A stretch of DNA of 10,593 nt, taken from JASFQI01 sp050115555. Its GTDB lineage: Bacteria; Desulfobacterota; DSM-4660; Desulfatiglandales; HGW-15. Each line of letters starts with the position of its first letter. Position 1 is the stretch's first letter. The position numbers and the translations under genes were made by a program. The stretch is taken from NCBI GenBank assembly GCA_050115555.1, contig JASFQI010000156.1, positions 1 through 10,593 on the forward strand, in the 5' to 3' direction. Below the pieces are notes generated by a model. The model saw only the letters and a list, made by a program, of their open reading frames with translations. It did no database searches and was not told the DNA's origin. Shown here one piece after another: positions 1 through 6,835 of this stretch.

Positions 1-42
1 CACACCAACTGCGAAACCTTGTTTCAAAGGATCGTTCTATGA
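1..42 (+). CDS. 3' end of an unidentified upstream gene (partial)
   Basis: Frame 1 is open from the window edge to a TGA at 40-42 and encodes only HTNCETLFQRIVL. The TGA overlaps the ATG of the next gene (39-41) in an ATGA junction, the usual sign of translational coupling, so this is very likely the end of a real gene in the same operon. Thirteen residues are too few to name a family. From known gene orders of AsrA/FlxB-like proteins, a heterodisulfide-reductase (HdrA) or MvhD-like subunit would be expected here, but that is inference only. Confidence 0.6.
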   Translation, partial: HTNCETLFQRIVL

Positions 43-1079
43 GCACCAAGATATTCTCCAAGGAAGAATGGGTCGGGGTCCTGGAGGGGCTGAAAGAAGC
101 ATACCGGGTGTTCGTCCCTGTCAAGGAAGGGGACTATCACAATTTCCGCCCCCTGGAAAACGGCACCCGGCCGAATTTCGACTTCCAGAATACGCGCCTC
201 TCCGCCAAATCCGTGGTCTATCCCCAGTCGGAGCGAATGTTCGAATACTCCCTGGACAGCGAGGATGAAAACGCCCACCGGGTGAAAGAGGCCGAGAAGG
301 ACTTCGCACCCCAGGCTGTGGTGGGGATTCGACCCTGCGACGCTTCCGCCTTCAAGCTGGTTCAGCGGAACTTCGACAATCCCGAATACCGCGACCCTTG
401 GTGGGTGCAGCGCTACGAATCCACGACCCTCGTAGGCCTGGGATGCAACGATCCCTGTACCACGTGCTTCTGCGCTTCCGCCGGCAGCGGCCCGTTTGAC
501 CCCAAGGGGCTGGATGTGCTTCTCCACGACATCGGGGACGCATACGTGGCCAAGGGACTGACCGACAAGGGGGAGGCGTGGCTGAAAAAGGCTGGCGGTA
601 AGAAGGCCGACGAAGCCGTCGTAAAGAAGGCTGAGTCCCTTACCCGGGAGGTGGCCGGAAAGATCGCGACTCGGATCAACACGGACCAGCTCAAGGACAA
701 GAACGTCAACGACCTCTACGATGCGCCGTTCTGGGAGGAGGTGGCGTTTGCGTGCATCAACTGCGGTACCTGCACGTACCTGTGCCCCACGTGCTGGTGC
801 TTCGACATCCAGGATGAGGTCCAGCGTTCGGAGAAAACGGGGGACCGCCTGCGGAACTGGGATTCCTGCATGTTCCCTCTGTTCACGCTGCATGGCTCCG
901 GGCACAACCCGCGATCCAAGAAGCACGAGCGCGTGCGCCAGCGGTTCATGCACAAGCTGAAGTACTACGTGGACAAGTACGGCGAGGGGATTCAGTGCGT
1001 GGGGTGTGGCCGCTGCGTGCAGTTCTGCCCCGTGAACATCGACATTCGAGAGGTCGCCGAGAAGATGAACACCCTTTGA
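39..1079 (+). CDS. AsrA/HydB/FlxB-like 4Fe-4S electron-transfer subunit
   Basis: A 346-aa soluble iron-sulfur protein of the family that holds the anaerobic sulfite reductase A subunit, sulfhydrogenase beta subunit and FlxB. It is expected to pass electrons between its flavin partner (next gene) and another complex. Visible motifs: GIRPCDASAF (res 96-105), GCNDPCTTCFC (135-145), a first ferredoxin-type cluster CINCGTCTYLCPTCWC (239-254), the GSGHNPR stretch (286-292) and a second cluster CVGCGRCVQFCPV (320-332). No signal peptide or membrane segment is seen, so it should be cytoplasmic. Length matches the roughly 340-350 aa usual for the family. The start is set by AAAGGAT at 26-32 and by the ATGA overlap with the upstream gene. 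The family is clear; the physiological partner (Hdr-like complex, hydrogenase or sulfite reductase) cannot be decided from this window. Confidence 0.9.
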   Translation: MSTKIFSKEEWVGVLEGLKEAYRVFVPVKEGDYHNFRPLENGTRPNFDFQNTRLSAKSVVYPQSERMFEYSLDSEDENAHRVKEAEKDFAPQAVVGIRPCDASAFKLVQRNFDNPEYRDPWWVQRYESTTLVGLGCNDPCTTCFCASAGSGPFDPKGLDVLLHDIGDAYVAKGLTDKGEAWLKKAGGKKADEAVVKKAESLTREVAGKIATRINTDQLKDKNVNDLYDAPFWEEVAFACINCGTCTYLCPTCWCFDIQDEVQRSEKTGDRLRNWDSCMFPLFTLHGSGHNPRSKKHERVRQRFMHKLKYYVDKYGEGIQCVGCGRCVQFCPVNIDIREVAEKMNTL

Positions 1080-1111
1080 CGCCGTGTAGAGCGGCTTCAA
1101 AGAGTGAGTAT

Positions 1112-1127
1112 CGGGCGTTTCAGCCCG
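1112..1127. repeat. small hairpin in the spacer between the two redox genes
   Basis: CGGGC (1112-1116) pairs with GCCCG (1123-1127) around a 6-nt loop. No T-run follows, so it is not a standard terminator. The 150-nt spacer (1080-1229) is long for two subunits that normally work together; the hairpin might be a processing or attenuation element, or chance in GC-rich DNA. Confidence 0.3.
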
Positions 1128-1216
1128 TCCTGTCGTTCGATTCGCCCGTCGAGCCTGCTGCACCTCGTCCCTGGCGGAAGGGTGTGAGGGTTCTGCATCA
1201 TCAATGTTCAAGATAC

Positions 1217-1222
1217 AGGGGG
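1217..1222 (+). promoter_or_regulatory. ribosome binding site that fixes a TTG start
   Basis: AGGGGG lies 7 nt before the TTG at 1230. No ATG or GTG start with a comparable site lies just upstream in this frame, and the predicted N-terminus (MENPYLPYPVRI) matches the family's usual beginning. Together these support TTG as the start codon. Confidence 0.7.
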
Positions 1223-1229
1223 TGTTCCA

Positions 1230-2072
1230 TTGGAAAATCCGTATCTTCCCTACCCGGTTCGAATCGAGAGCATCGTCACGGAGACCGAGGACCGGAATCT
1301 GAAGACGTTCAAGTTCGTGTTTCTCAACCCCGAAGATGAGGAAAAATTCGCGTACACGCCCGGCCAGTTTGCCGAGCTCTCCGTCGCCGGGCAGGGGGAG
1401 ATCCCCATCGGCATCGCCTCTTCCCCTTCTGAAAAAGGGTTTGTGGCCTTTACCGTGAACAAGGTCGGGAAGGTCACCACGCAGTTGCACAACATGAAGG
1501 AAGGGGACGCGATGGGGATTCGCGGTCCTCTCGGGAACTGGTACCCCTGGGAACGGATGGAAGGGAAGAACGTGGTGATCATCGGGGGCGGGTTTGCATT
1601 CACCACGCTTCGTTCCAGCATCATTTACATGCTGGAACCGGAGAACCGTTCCCGCTTCGAGAACATCACGGTGGTCTACGGGGCCCGTTCCCCCGGCATG
1701 CTCCTGTACAAAGACGAGCTGATGGCCTGGGAAAAACGGGACGATCTGGATATGCACATCACGGTGGACAGCACGGACGATCCGGACTGGAAGTACAATG
1801 TCGGCTTTGTTCCCGCCATCACGGAAGAGAAGATTACGAGTGCGGAGAACGCCATCGCCATCGTGTGCGGCCCCCCGATCATGATCCGGTTCACCCAACC
1901 CGTCCTCGAGAAGCTGGAGTTTCCTACGGAGAACATTATCCTGTCCCTGGAAAACCGCATGAAGTGCGGAATCGGAATGTGCGGTCGCTGTAATATCGGG
2001 GACCAGTTCGTTTGCAAAGACGGGCCTGTTTTCTCCCTGGCCCAGCTCAAGGAGCTACCTCCGGATTACTAA
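1230..2072 (+). CDS. AsrB/FlxA-like FAD/NAD(P)-binding oxidoreductase with 2Fe-2S cluster
   Basis: A 280-aa flavoprotein of the ferredoxin-NADP+ reductase fold, in the same family as AsrB, the sulfhydrogenase gamma subunit, PyrK and FlxA. It should oxidise or reduce NAD(P)H and pass electrons to the 4Fe-4S partner encoded just upstream. Domain order: FAD-binding barrel (about res 8-105, with TPGQFAELSV at 43-52 and GIRGPLGNW at 96-104); NAD(P)-binding domain (about 113-240, with VVIIGGGFAFTTLRS at 115-129 and VCGPP at 212-216); C-terminal 2Fe-2S site with Cys 246, 251, 254 and 262 (CGIGMCGRC). Length fits the family (about 265-285 aa). The dinucleotide loop carries FAFTTLRS where AsrB/PyrK proteins usually have an IGLAPLRS-type sequence. 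Start codon is TTG. No membrane segments. Family is certain; NADH versus NADPH and the final electron acceptor are not. Confidence 0.9.
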   Translation: MENPYLPYPVRIESIVTETEDRNLKTFKFVFLNPEDEEKFAYTPGQFAELSVAGQGEIPIGIASSPSEKGFVAFTVNKVGKVTTQLHNMKEGDAMGIRGPLGNWYPWERMEGKNVVIIGGGFAFTTLRSSIIYMLEPENRSRFENITVVYGARSPGMLLYKDELMAWEKRDDLDMHITVDSTDDPDWKYNVGFVPAITEEKITSAENAIAIVCGPPIMIRFTQPVLEKLEFPTENIILSLENRMKCGIGMCGRCNIGDQFVCKDGPVFSLAQLKELPPDY

Positions 2073-2121
2073 TCACGAGACGCCTGCAAGGGAAGGCATT
2101 CCGCGTGCTCCGTAAAACGGG

Positions 2122-2208
2122 CTTGAGACCGGGGAGCGGCGTGGCAGCGGCGGTCGCAGGCCCGCGCTTTTCGCACCTTTGATTCTGCTCCGCTCGACCG
2201 GTCTCGAG
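2122..2208. repeat. long interrupted inverted repeat ahead of the bactofilin gene
   Basis: CTTGAGACCGG (2122-2132) pairs with CCGGTCTCGAG (2198-2208), one G-T type pair among 11. GAGCGG (2134-2139) pairs with CCGCTC (2190-2195). Together they could form about 17 pairs with a small 1x2 internal loop, enclosing a GC-rich apical region of about 50 nt. No T-run follows the 3' arm. It sits between the stop of the reductase (2072) and the bactofilin start (2243), so it could be a transcript-processing or attenuation structure, or a dispersed repeat. Confidence 0.5.
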
Positions 2209-2242
2209 AAAGGTACGAGCGGGGTCTCTTGCATGAGGGGAT

Positions 2243-2596
2243 ATGTCAAAAAAGGCCGGGATATCCTTTGTAGCTGAAGATACCCGCTTGGCCGGAGACA
2301 TTGAGAGCAATGCCCGGCTGGTGGTGGAAGGTGCTGTGGAGGGGAACATCCGCTGCGCGGATCTGACCATTTCACCTTCCGGTCGCGTAAAGGGCGACAT
2401 ACAGGCCGGAACCGTGTCCGTGGCCGGACATTACACCGGCAGTATCATTGCCCATCAAAAGCTCACGATTCATACCACCGGTGCAGTGGAGGGAAAAATT
2501 TTCACGCAGACCCTCGTGATCGAGGAGGGGGGACGCGTGGACGGGGACATCAAGGTCATGACCTCTGCGGAGGAATTTCCCCAGTACACTCCCTGA
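2243..2596 (+). CDS. Bactofilin family cytoskeletal protein
   Basis: A 117-aa polymer-forming protein. Bactofilins assemble without nucleotide into filaments or membrane-linked scaffolds that act in cell shape, envelope synthesis and polar organisation. The core is a right-handed beta-helix made of short repeats ending in G-D/N/K-I; here LAGDI (16-20), VEGNI (32-36), VKGDI (49-53), YTGSI (64-68), VEGKI (82-86) and VDGDI (99-103). N-terminal and C-terminal tails are short, as usual; there is no membrane segment. Start ATG 2243 has GAGGGG at 2235-2240, rather close. It lies 170 nt after the redox genes on the same strand, so co-transcription is possible but no functional link is evident. Family call is firm; the cellular process served is unknown. 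Confidence 0.9.
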   Translation: MSKKAGISFVAEDTRLAGDIESNARLVVEGAVEGNIRCADLTISPSGRVKGDIQAGTVSVAGHYTGSIIAHQKLTIHTTGAVEGKIFTQTLVIEEGGRVDGDIKVMTSAEEFPQYTP

Positions 2597-2690
2597 GCCG
2601 TCCTTCCCTCCTTTCCGCCCGGTTTCTTTCCTAGCGCGGTTTTCTGGTTTTCAGTTTATGCCTTCATTCCCCCATCTACTCGCTCCGGGG

Positions 2691-3647
2691 TCAAAGGGTC
2701 ACGGTCGTGCCCACGGCACTGAGGGCGAACGCCGACGGGAAGGCCTCTGAAATACGGTGCACCGCCTTCCACCCTGTGCAGTGCATGGGCATGAGAAAGG
2801 CAGGCTCAAAGCCTTTCAATCCCTCGATGGTCTTCTCGGTCAGCTCTCCGGAGAGATCCCCTGTCAGGTGAAATCCTCCCAGCACTGCGTGAACGCGCTT
2901 CTCGCCGGTAAGATCCACCGCGTATTGGACCGTGTTCACGATTCCTGCGTGGCTGCACCCCGCTACCACAACAAGACCCTTTCCCCGCACGTTCAGGACC
3001 AGAGACTGATCGTCCAGGATGTCGTCCTTTTCCTCCCGGCCGTCCCGTTCCAAGAAGGCCGTGGCCATTCCCTTTTCATAGGGGGTGGTGCGGGGTACCT
3101 GCCCTGTGACAAGAACCGTTCCGCCGGCCAGGGCGGTCGGCGAGGCGGTTTCCTGAATGACCGCGCCCTTGCCTTCGAGTTTGGAACGGTCGAGGTTCTG
3201 GGGGAACACTTGGCGGGGGCCTTCGGGGGGCGCCAGGTAACGGTTTTCAAGAAAGGCGTCCGGATGCGCCACGAGAGAGACGCTCCCGGGGATGCGCTCC
3301 AGGACCGCATCCAGGGCACCGTTATGGTCCATGTGCCCATGGCTCAGCACGATCGCCTCTACGCCATCCAGGGAGATCCCCAGCAGGTCCAGGTTATGGG
3401 GAAGGCCCACCGGGCTGTACCCTGCATCCAGGAGCACCTCCCGGGTCTGCCCGTCCTGCATGGTGCGCACCAGCATGCTCAGACCGTGCTCCGCCAGCAG
3501 GGTATCCGCGGGAATGCGGCCTTCCGGCGCCACCGGTGCCCGGGAGACCTGATCGCTGCCTCCCAGAAGGACGTCCGCATAGTTATCCACCAGAATGACG
3601 ATTTCCGCCTGATCGACGGGATGGAGCTGAATGGATTCGGGTGTCAT
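2691..3647 (-). CDS. MBL-fold metallohydrolase, COG1237-like
   Basis: A 318-aa metallo-beta-lactamase-fold protein related to the COG1237 group, often labelled 7,8-dihydropterin-6-methyl-4-(beta-D-ribofuranosyl)-aminobenzene-5'-phosphate synthase, a tetrahydromethanopterin-pathway label that should not be taken as proof of activity. Metal ligands visible: SHGHMDHNG (res 102-110), His128, the DDQSLVLNV plus AGCSHAGI segments (212-236) typical of this group, GGFHL (257-261) and MHCTGW (288-293). No signal peptide, so cytoplasmic. The start chosen is ATG 3647, not an in-frame codon 51 nt upstream, because a strong site (3651-3659) precedes it and because it forms an ATGA overlap with the stop of the preceding gene. 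It is last in the five-gene minus-strand run and converges with the bactofilin gene across 94 nt in which no clear terminator is seen. Substrate unknown. Confidence 0.88.
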   Translation of the reverse strand: MTPESIQLHPVDQAEIVILVDNYADVLLGGSDQVSRAPVAPEGRIPADTLLAEHGLSMLVRTMQDGQTREVLLDAGYSPVGLPHNLDLLGISLDGVEAIVLSHGHMDHNGALDAVLERIPGSVSLVAHPDAFLENRYLAPPEGPRQVFPQNLDRSKLEGKGAVIQETASPTALAGGTVLVTGQVPRTTPYEKGMATAFLERDGREEKDDILDDQSLVLNVRGKGLVVVAGCSHAGIVNTVQYAVDLTGEKRVHAVLGGFHLTGDLSGELTEKTIEGLKGFEPAFLMPMHCTGWKAVHRISEAFPSAFALSAVGTTVTL

Positions 3648-5077
3648 GGTTCCTCCTTTCGGGACATCTCCGCCTGAATGGCGGACAATTGGTTCCACAG
3701 GTCTTTCACCTGACGACGGGTCTCTTCCACGGAACCCGTGTTGTCGATGACGAAGTCCGCATACCCAACCTTTTCGTCGATGGGAAGCTGGGCCTTGAGC
3801 ATGTTGGCGGCTTCCTCCTCCGTGATCCCGTCCCGTTGAGCAAGGCGTCGGATCTGTTCCTCGGCCGGGACATGGATCACGACCAGCTTGTGAAACATGA
3901 ACTGCAGGTTCAGCTCCAGGAGGAGCGGGACCGGGACCTGGATAATGGCGTCGGGGTCGCGCCCGGCGATTTCGGCCACGCGCTGGCTGAAGAGCTCGTA
4001 AATGCGTGGATGGGTAAAGGATTCGAGCTTCTTGCGCTTTTCCATATCGCGAAAAACGATTTTCGAGAGCGCCTTTCGATCCAGCGTGCCGTCCTCCTGA
4101 AGGACCTGTCGCCCGAAGTAGTCCACGATCTCGTTGTAGCCGCGTTGCCCCGGCTCCACCACCTCCCTGGCCAGCACGTCAAAGTCGATCATGGGCGAGC
4201 CCAGTTCCTCCAGCATAGCCGAAACCGTGCTCTTCCCGCTCGCGATGCCTCCGGTGACCCCTACCACCATGCGGTTGTCCTGCCCGCGGATTTCGTTGGC
4301 AGTGTAGTCCTCCAGTCGGGTGTAGGCGGGGGGCAGGTGGGAGAAGATGTCGGCCTCTGCTCCGGCAAAGCTGATGGGATACCGGACCCCTCGGCGGTAA
4401 AGGGCCTCGAGTCCCCGCACGACCTTTTCCATTCGATTGGCGGGCAGGGCCATGACCATCTCGTCGTCCTGGGCATGGCCGTAACGACGCTCTCCGTAAC
4501 AGGGAATGCTCAGGGAAGGACGGTTATCGAGGTAGCAGCGGGCAATGGCGTCCGAGCAGGAGGACTCTCCAACGCAGAAAAACTCCATGACCTCGTAGTT
4601 CTCGAACTGAAGGGCGTTGATGATCAGGATCATCTGGGCGGGGTTGCCGTAGACGAGCACAATGTCCGGTTCGAACGGATCGTAGACCAGGGGGGCCATG
4701 GCCAGGGCCTGGTATTTTCCGAGGGGGAGCTGAGGAATGCTGGCCTCGTATCGCTTTCCGTCCTCCCGATTCTTCACCCAGACGATGCTTCGAAATGTGC
4801 CGTCCTTGTAAATGGGCGGCTTCTCGCGAAGGCCCAGCATGGAAGGGCAGGAGGGAATAACGAAGTCGGCATCGTCCGCACCCACGGTCCAGTCGAAGTT
4901 GCGTACCAGGCTGATCATCTGGCACAGGGTCATGGGGTGGTCGGTCCTTCGAAGAAAGGGGATGGTTTCCAGATCCTTTTTGTTCTCCAGCATTTTGAAG
5001 GCGACCGGGAAAGATCGGAGCCGCAACAGTCGTTCCAGCGTGCGAATGAGCGATTCCCAGCCTGTCGATTTCTCCAT
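3644..5077 (-). CDS. coaE: DUF169 domain fused to dephospho-CoA kinase (CoaE)
   Basis: A 477-aa two-domain protein. The C-terminal part (about res 270-465) is a full-length CoaE, which phosphorylates dephospho-CoA with ATP in the last step of CoA synthesis. Seen there: P-loop GVTGGIASGKST (273-284), the substrate-side DFDVLAREVVEPG (298-310), FTHPRIYELF (354-363), VPVPLLLEL (381-389), the basic lid RRLAQRDGITEEEA (410-423) and ADFVIDNTG (440-448). The N-terminal part (about 8-250) is DUF169 (COG2043-like), function unknown, with conserved-looking cysteines in LCQM (Cys52), SCPSM (Cys77), CVGESSCSDA (Cys168, Cys174) and IPCYGERR (Cys193). CoaE alone is about 200 aa, so this is more than double. 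No frameshift or internal stop separates the halves. Start ATG 5077 has AAAGGAGC at 5085-5092. Its stop overlaps the MBL gene start (ATGA). Kinase activity is likely; what DUF169 adds (cofactor binding, redox control) is open. Confidence 0.9.
   Translation of the reverse strand: MEKSTGWESLIRTLERLLRLRSFPVAFKMLENKKDLETIPFLRRTDHPMTLCQMISLVRNFDWTVGADDADFVIPSCPSMLGLREKPPIYKDGTFRSIVWVKNREDGKRYEASIPQLPLGKYQALAMAPLVYDPFEPDIVLVYGNPAQMILIINALQFENYEVMEFFCVGESSCSDAIARCYLDNRPSLSIPCYGERRYGHAQDDEMVMALPANRMEKVVRGLEALYRRGVRYPISFAGAEADIFSHLPPAYTRLEDYTANEIRGQDNRMVVGVTGGIASGKSTVSAMLEELGSPMIDFDVLAREVVEPGQRGYNEIVDYFGRQVLQEDGTLDRKALSKIVFRDMEKRKKLESFTHPRIYELFSQRVAEIAGRDPDAIIQVPVPLLLELNLQFMFHKLVVIHVPAEEQIRRLAQRDGITEEEAANMLKAQLPIDEKVGYADFVIDNTGSVEETRRQVKDLWNQLSAIQAEMSRKEEP
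3651..3659 (-). promoter_or_regulatory. Strong Shine-Dalgarno inside the 3' end of the preceding gene
   Basis: Read on the minus strand this is AAAGGAGGA, 3 nt before the ATG at 3647. It lies within the last codons (RKEEP) of the DUF169-CoaE gene and decides the start of the MBL-fold gene. Confidence 0.8.
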
Positions 5078-5117
5078 CGTCGATGCTCCTTTCTCGGGCT
5101 CGCCATCGGCGTCCCGG

Positions 5118-6212
5118 TTAAGAAGAGGATTCCTGCTCCTTGCGAAAAGCGACAGGGGCGGTTTGCCCCTGTTTGAGGGCAGCGATCAGATCGTCTTCGT
5201 TCCGAATGGGACCCGCAAACCGTGTGGCGTACTGCCCAACCTCCATGACCTCGTGGGCATCGCTCCCGCCGGTGACTGTGACCTCGAGGGCTGCGGCCAC
5301 CTCCCCGGCAAACCGGTTCTCATCGGCCGTGACCTTTCCGTTCAGTACCTCCACAGCGTCCACGTATTGAAAAACAGGACGCTTCGTGGCCTTCTCCGGG
5401 GTCAGGCCGAGCTTGCCGATCCCGAAGGTGAGAAAGCCGCGAAAGGGATGCGCAACGATCACGAAGCCCCCGGCCTCGAGGACTTTCGGCCGCAGATCTT
5501 CCAAACGGATGACACCCTGGATGTCCTCCTCGAACCCGAAGACCAGCACGTCCCCCTGATCCGTGGTGATTTCATTGCCCCGAAGCACCAGGAAGTTGTG
5601 TCGCCGGCTGAGGGCCTCCACGTCCTCGGCGCGCCAGACGTAGTTGTGATCCGTCAGGCAGATCCCGTCCAGGCCGATGCGCTGGGCTTCCTGAATCAGG
5701 TCGTCCACCGGGGCCGAGCTGCAGGGAGAGGCGGGTGAGGTATGGACGTGGAGATCGATCACCGGACCGTTCAAAGAGGCGGCGGACACTCCCTGGGACG
5801 GGGCGGTCGATTCGCGATCTGCGGCGGCGTGGATTTGCTTTCTTTCCCACTTCGGCTCATCAAGGCGAAGCACGGCTAGGGCCTCCCGCGCCGTGTGGCA
5901 GCATTCGATCAGGATGTTCGCGAAGTGCCGGCAGGCCTTTCGGCCCACGCTTTTTTGAAGCGTACCCGAGAGGTCCTCTTGATCGATGCGGATGCCTACC
6001 GCGTCCTGAATCAGATCGGCGGCCTTAGGGCACTCCGGTGTGGTCCACCGATTCCACCAGCCTTCAACAGCCCGGATTTCCCGTGTGGACGGATCGATCG
6101 CTACGCGAACCTCCAGGCCGTACATGTCGTCGTCGAGGATCCCATGGACCAAGAGGCGCTGCGGCCCCTCGATCCAGATCCCCACCCGCTTGCTTCTCTG
6201 GAATCCCAGCAT
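5118..6212 (-). CDS. DUF2889-like domain fused to PHP-family metal-dependent hydrolase
   Basis: A 364-aa protein. The C-terminal half (about res 149-355) is a PHP (polymerase and histidinol phosphatase) domain, a metal-dependent phosphoesterase fold: DLHVHTSPASPCSS (153-166, His155/His157), LTDHN (186-190), Glu214, IVAHPFRG (252-259) and TGGSDAHE (314-321, Asp318/His320) supply the expected metal ligands. The N-terminal part (about 10-115) resembles DUF2889 and contains AVGIRI (71-76), Cys94 and IECCH (102-106). The same pattern appears in the next gene upstream in the operon, so the two N-terminal domains look paralogous. A Gln/Ala/Ser-rich linker (about 125-148) joins the halves. Start ATG 6212 is preceded by GGAGG (6221-6225) at 8 nt. 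No signal peptide. Substrate unknown; PHP proteins include phosphatases, nucleases and polymerase-associated proofreaders. Confidence 0.87.
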   Translation of the reverse strand: MLGFQRSKRVGIWIEGPQRLLVHGILDDDMYGLEVRVAIDPSTREIRAVEGWWNRWTTPECPKAADLIQDAVGIRIDQEDLSGTLQKSVGRKACRHFANILIECCHTAREALAVLRLDEPKWERKQIHAAADRESTAPSQGVSAASLNGPVIDLHVHTSPASPCSSAPVDDLIQEAQRIGLDGICLTDHNYVWRAEDVEALSRRHNFLVLRGNEITTDQGDVLVFGFEEDIQGVIRLEDLRPKVLEAGGFVIVAHPFRGFLTFGIGKLGLTPEKATKRPVFQYVDAVEVLNGKVTADENRFAGEVAAALEVTVTGGSDAHEVMEVGQYATRFAGPIRNEDDLIAALKQGQTAPVAFRKEQESSS

Positions 6213-6300
6213 GAAATTTGCCTCCGGTCGTCTTGGAATGATTCCCTTTTAAGAGCTTGAAGGAGAAAGGAGCGCGAATGAGCGGTTCCACGAGTCCGCC

Positions 6301-6816
6301 TCAGGAGGCATCCTTCGACGGGGGCTCAATCCCCCGTGTGATGGGACTCGTCGGCGAAAACGATATGCACCGGTTATAGAGTCGAATGTTTTTCCGGACC
6401 ATGCGGGCAAAGAACTGCCGAGAACCTTCCGGATCGTCCGGCACGCCTTCGAGTTCGTCCTTGGTGAAGTATAGAATAATGCCGTGGCAGCACTCCTCCA
6501 CCATGAAGAGGAGCTGAGGGCACGGAAAGTCCTCACCCACGAGGCCCTGCAGAATTTTGGTCATCCCCGGTCCGATCCGGACCCCGATCGCCTTGTCCAG
6601 CGCATCCATGGAACCGAGGCATCCTCCTCTCTCATCCCTGGAAATGTGGCTTTGAATGGCAGAGATGTCCAGGTCGGGCAGGCGAACCGTGATCTCCAAG
6701 CGCGCCTCCATCAGGGTGTCCCCGAGCCAGCAGGAGGCCCGGATGGTCTCCTCGTCCACGCGTTCTACGGATGTGGTCCGGTTTCGTGAAAAACGCAGAA
6801 GGTGGGGCATAAGCAT
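6301..6816 (-). CDS. Stand-alone DUF2889-like protein
   Basis: A 171-aa protein of unknown function. Its middle part (about res 24-115) matches the N-terminal domain of the PHP fusion encoded next: AIGVRI (76-81) against AVGIRI, LVGEDFPC (92-99) against the Cys94 region, and EECCH (107-111) against IECCH. The conserved Cys-Cys-His suggests a metal or cofactor site, which is inference. The reading frame stays open 5' of the chosen start into the enoyl-CoA hydratase gene; I chose ATG 6816 because it follows a strong ribosome site (6827-6835) that includes the hydratase stop codon. No membrane segment. It lies between the hydratase and the PHP fusion in a single apparent transcript, suggesting a shared pathway. 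Confidence 0.75.
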   Translation of the reverse strand: MLMPHLLRFSRNRTTSVERVDEETIRASCWLGDTLMEARLEITVRLPDLDISAIQSHISRDERGGCLGSMDALDKAIGVRIGPGMTKILQGLVGEDFPCPQLLFMVEECCHGIILYFTKDELEGVPDDPEGSRQFFARMVRKNIRLYNRCISFSPTSPITRGIEPPSKDAS

Positions 6817-6826
6817 GGTGATTCCG

Positions 6827-6835
6827 TCCTCCTTA
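6827..6835 (-). promoter_or_regulatory. Ribosome binding site that contains the preceding stop codon
   Basis: Read on the minus strand: TAAGGAGGA. The TAA (6835-6833) ends the enoyl-CoA hydratase and the rest is the Shine-Dalgarno of the DUF2889 gene, whose ATG is 10 nt further on. This implies tight translational coupling and sets the start at 6816. Confidence 0.75.

Noticed and set aside
24..1898. 624-aa open frame on the minus strand
   Set aside because: It lies antisense to the two redox genes, shows no recognisable domain, and has the His/Val/Gly-rich make-up typical of shadow frames in GC-rich DNA. The plus-strand genes have clear motifs and ribosome sites.
2597..2690. Bidirectional terminator between the convergent bactofilin and MBL genes
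   Set aside because: The spacer is pyrimidine-rich on the plus strand but I found no stem long enough to call on either strand.
3641..5176. 511-aa open frame on the plus strand
   Set aside because: Antisense shadow of the DUF169-CoaE gene; no domain resemblance, while the minus strand has full CoaE motifs.
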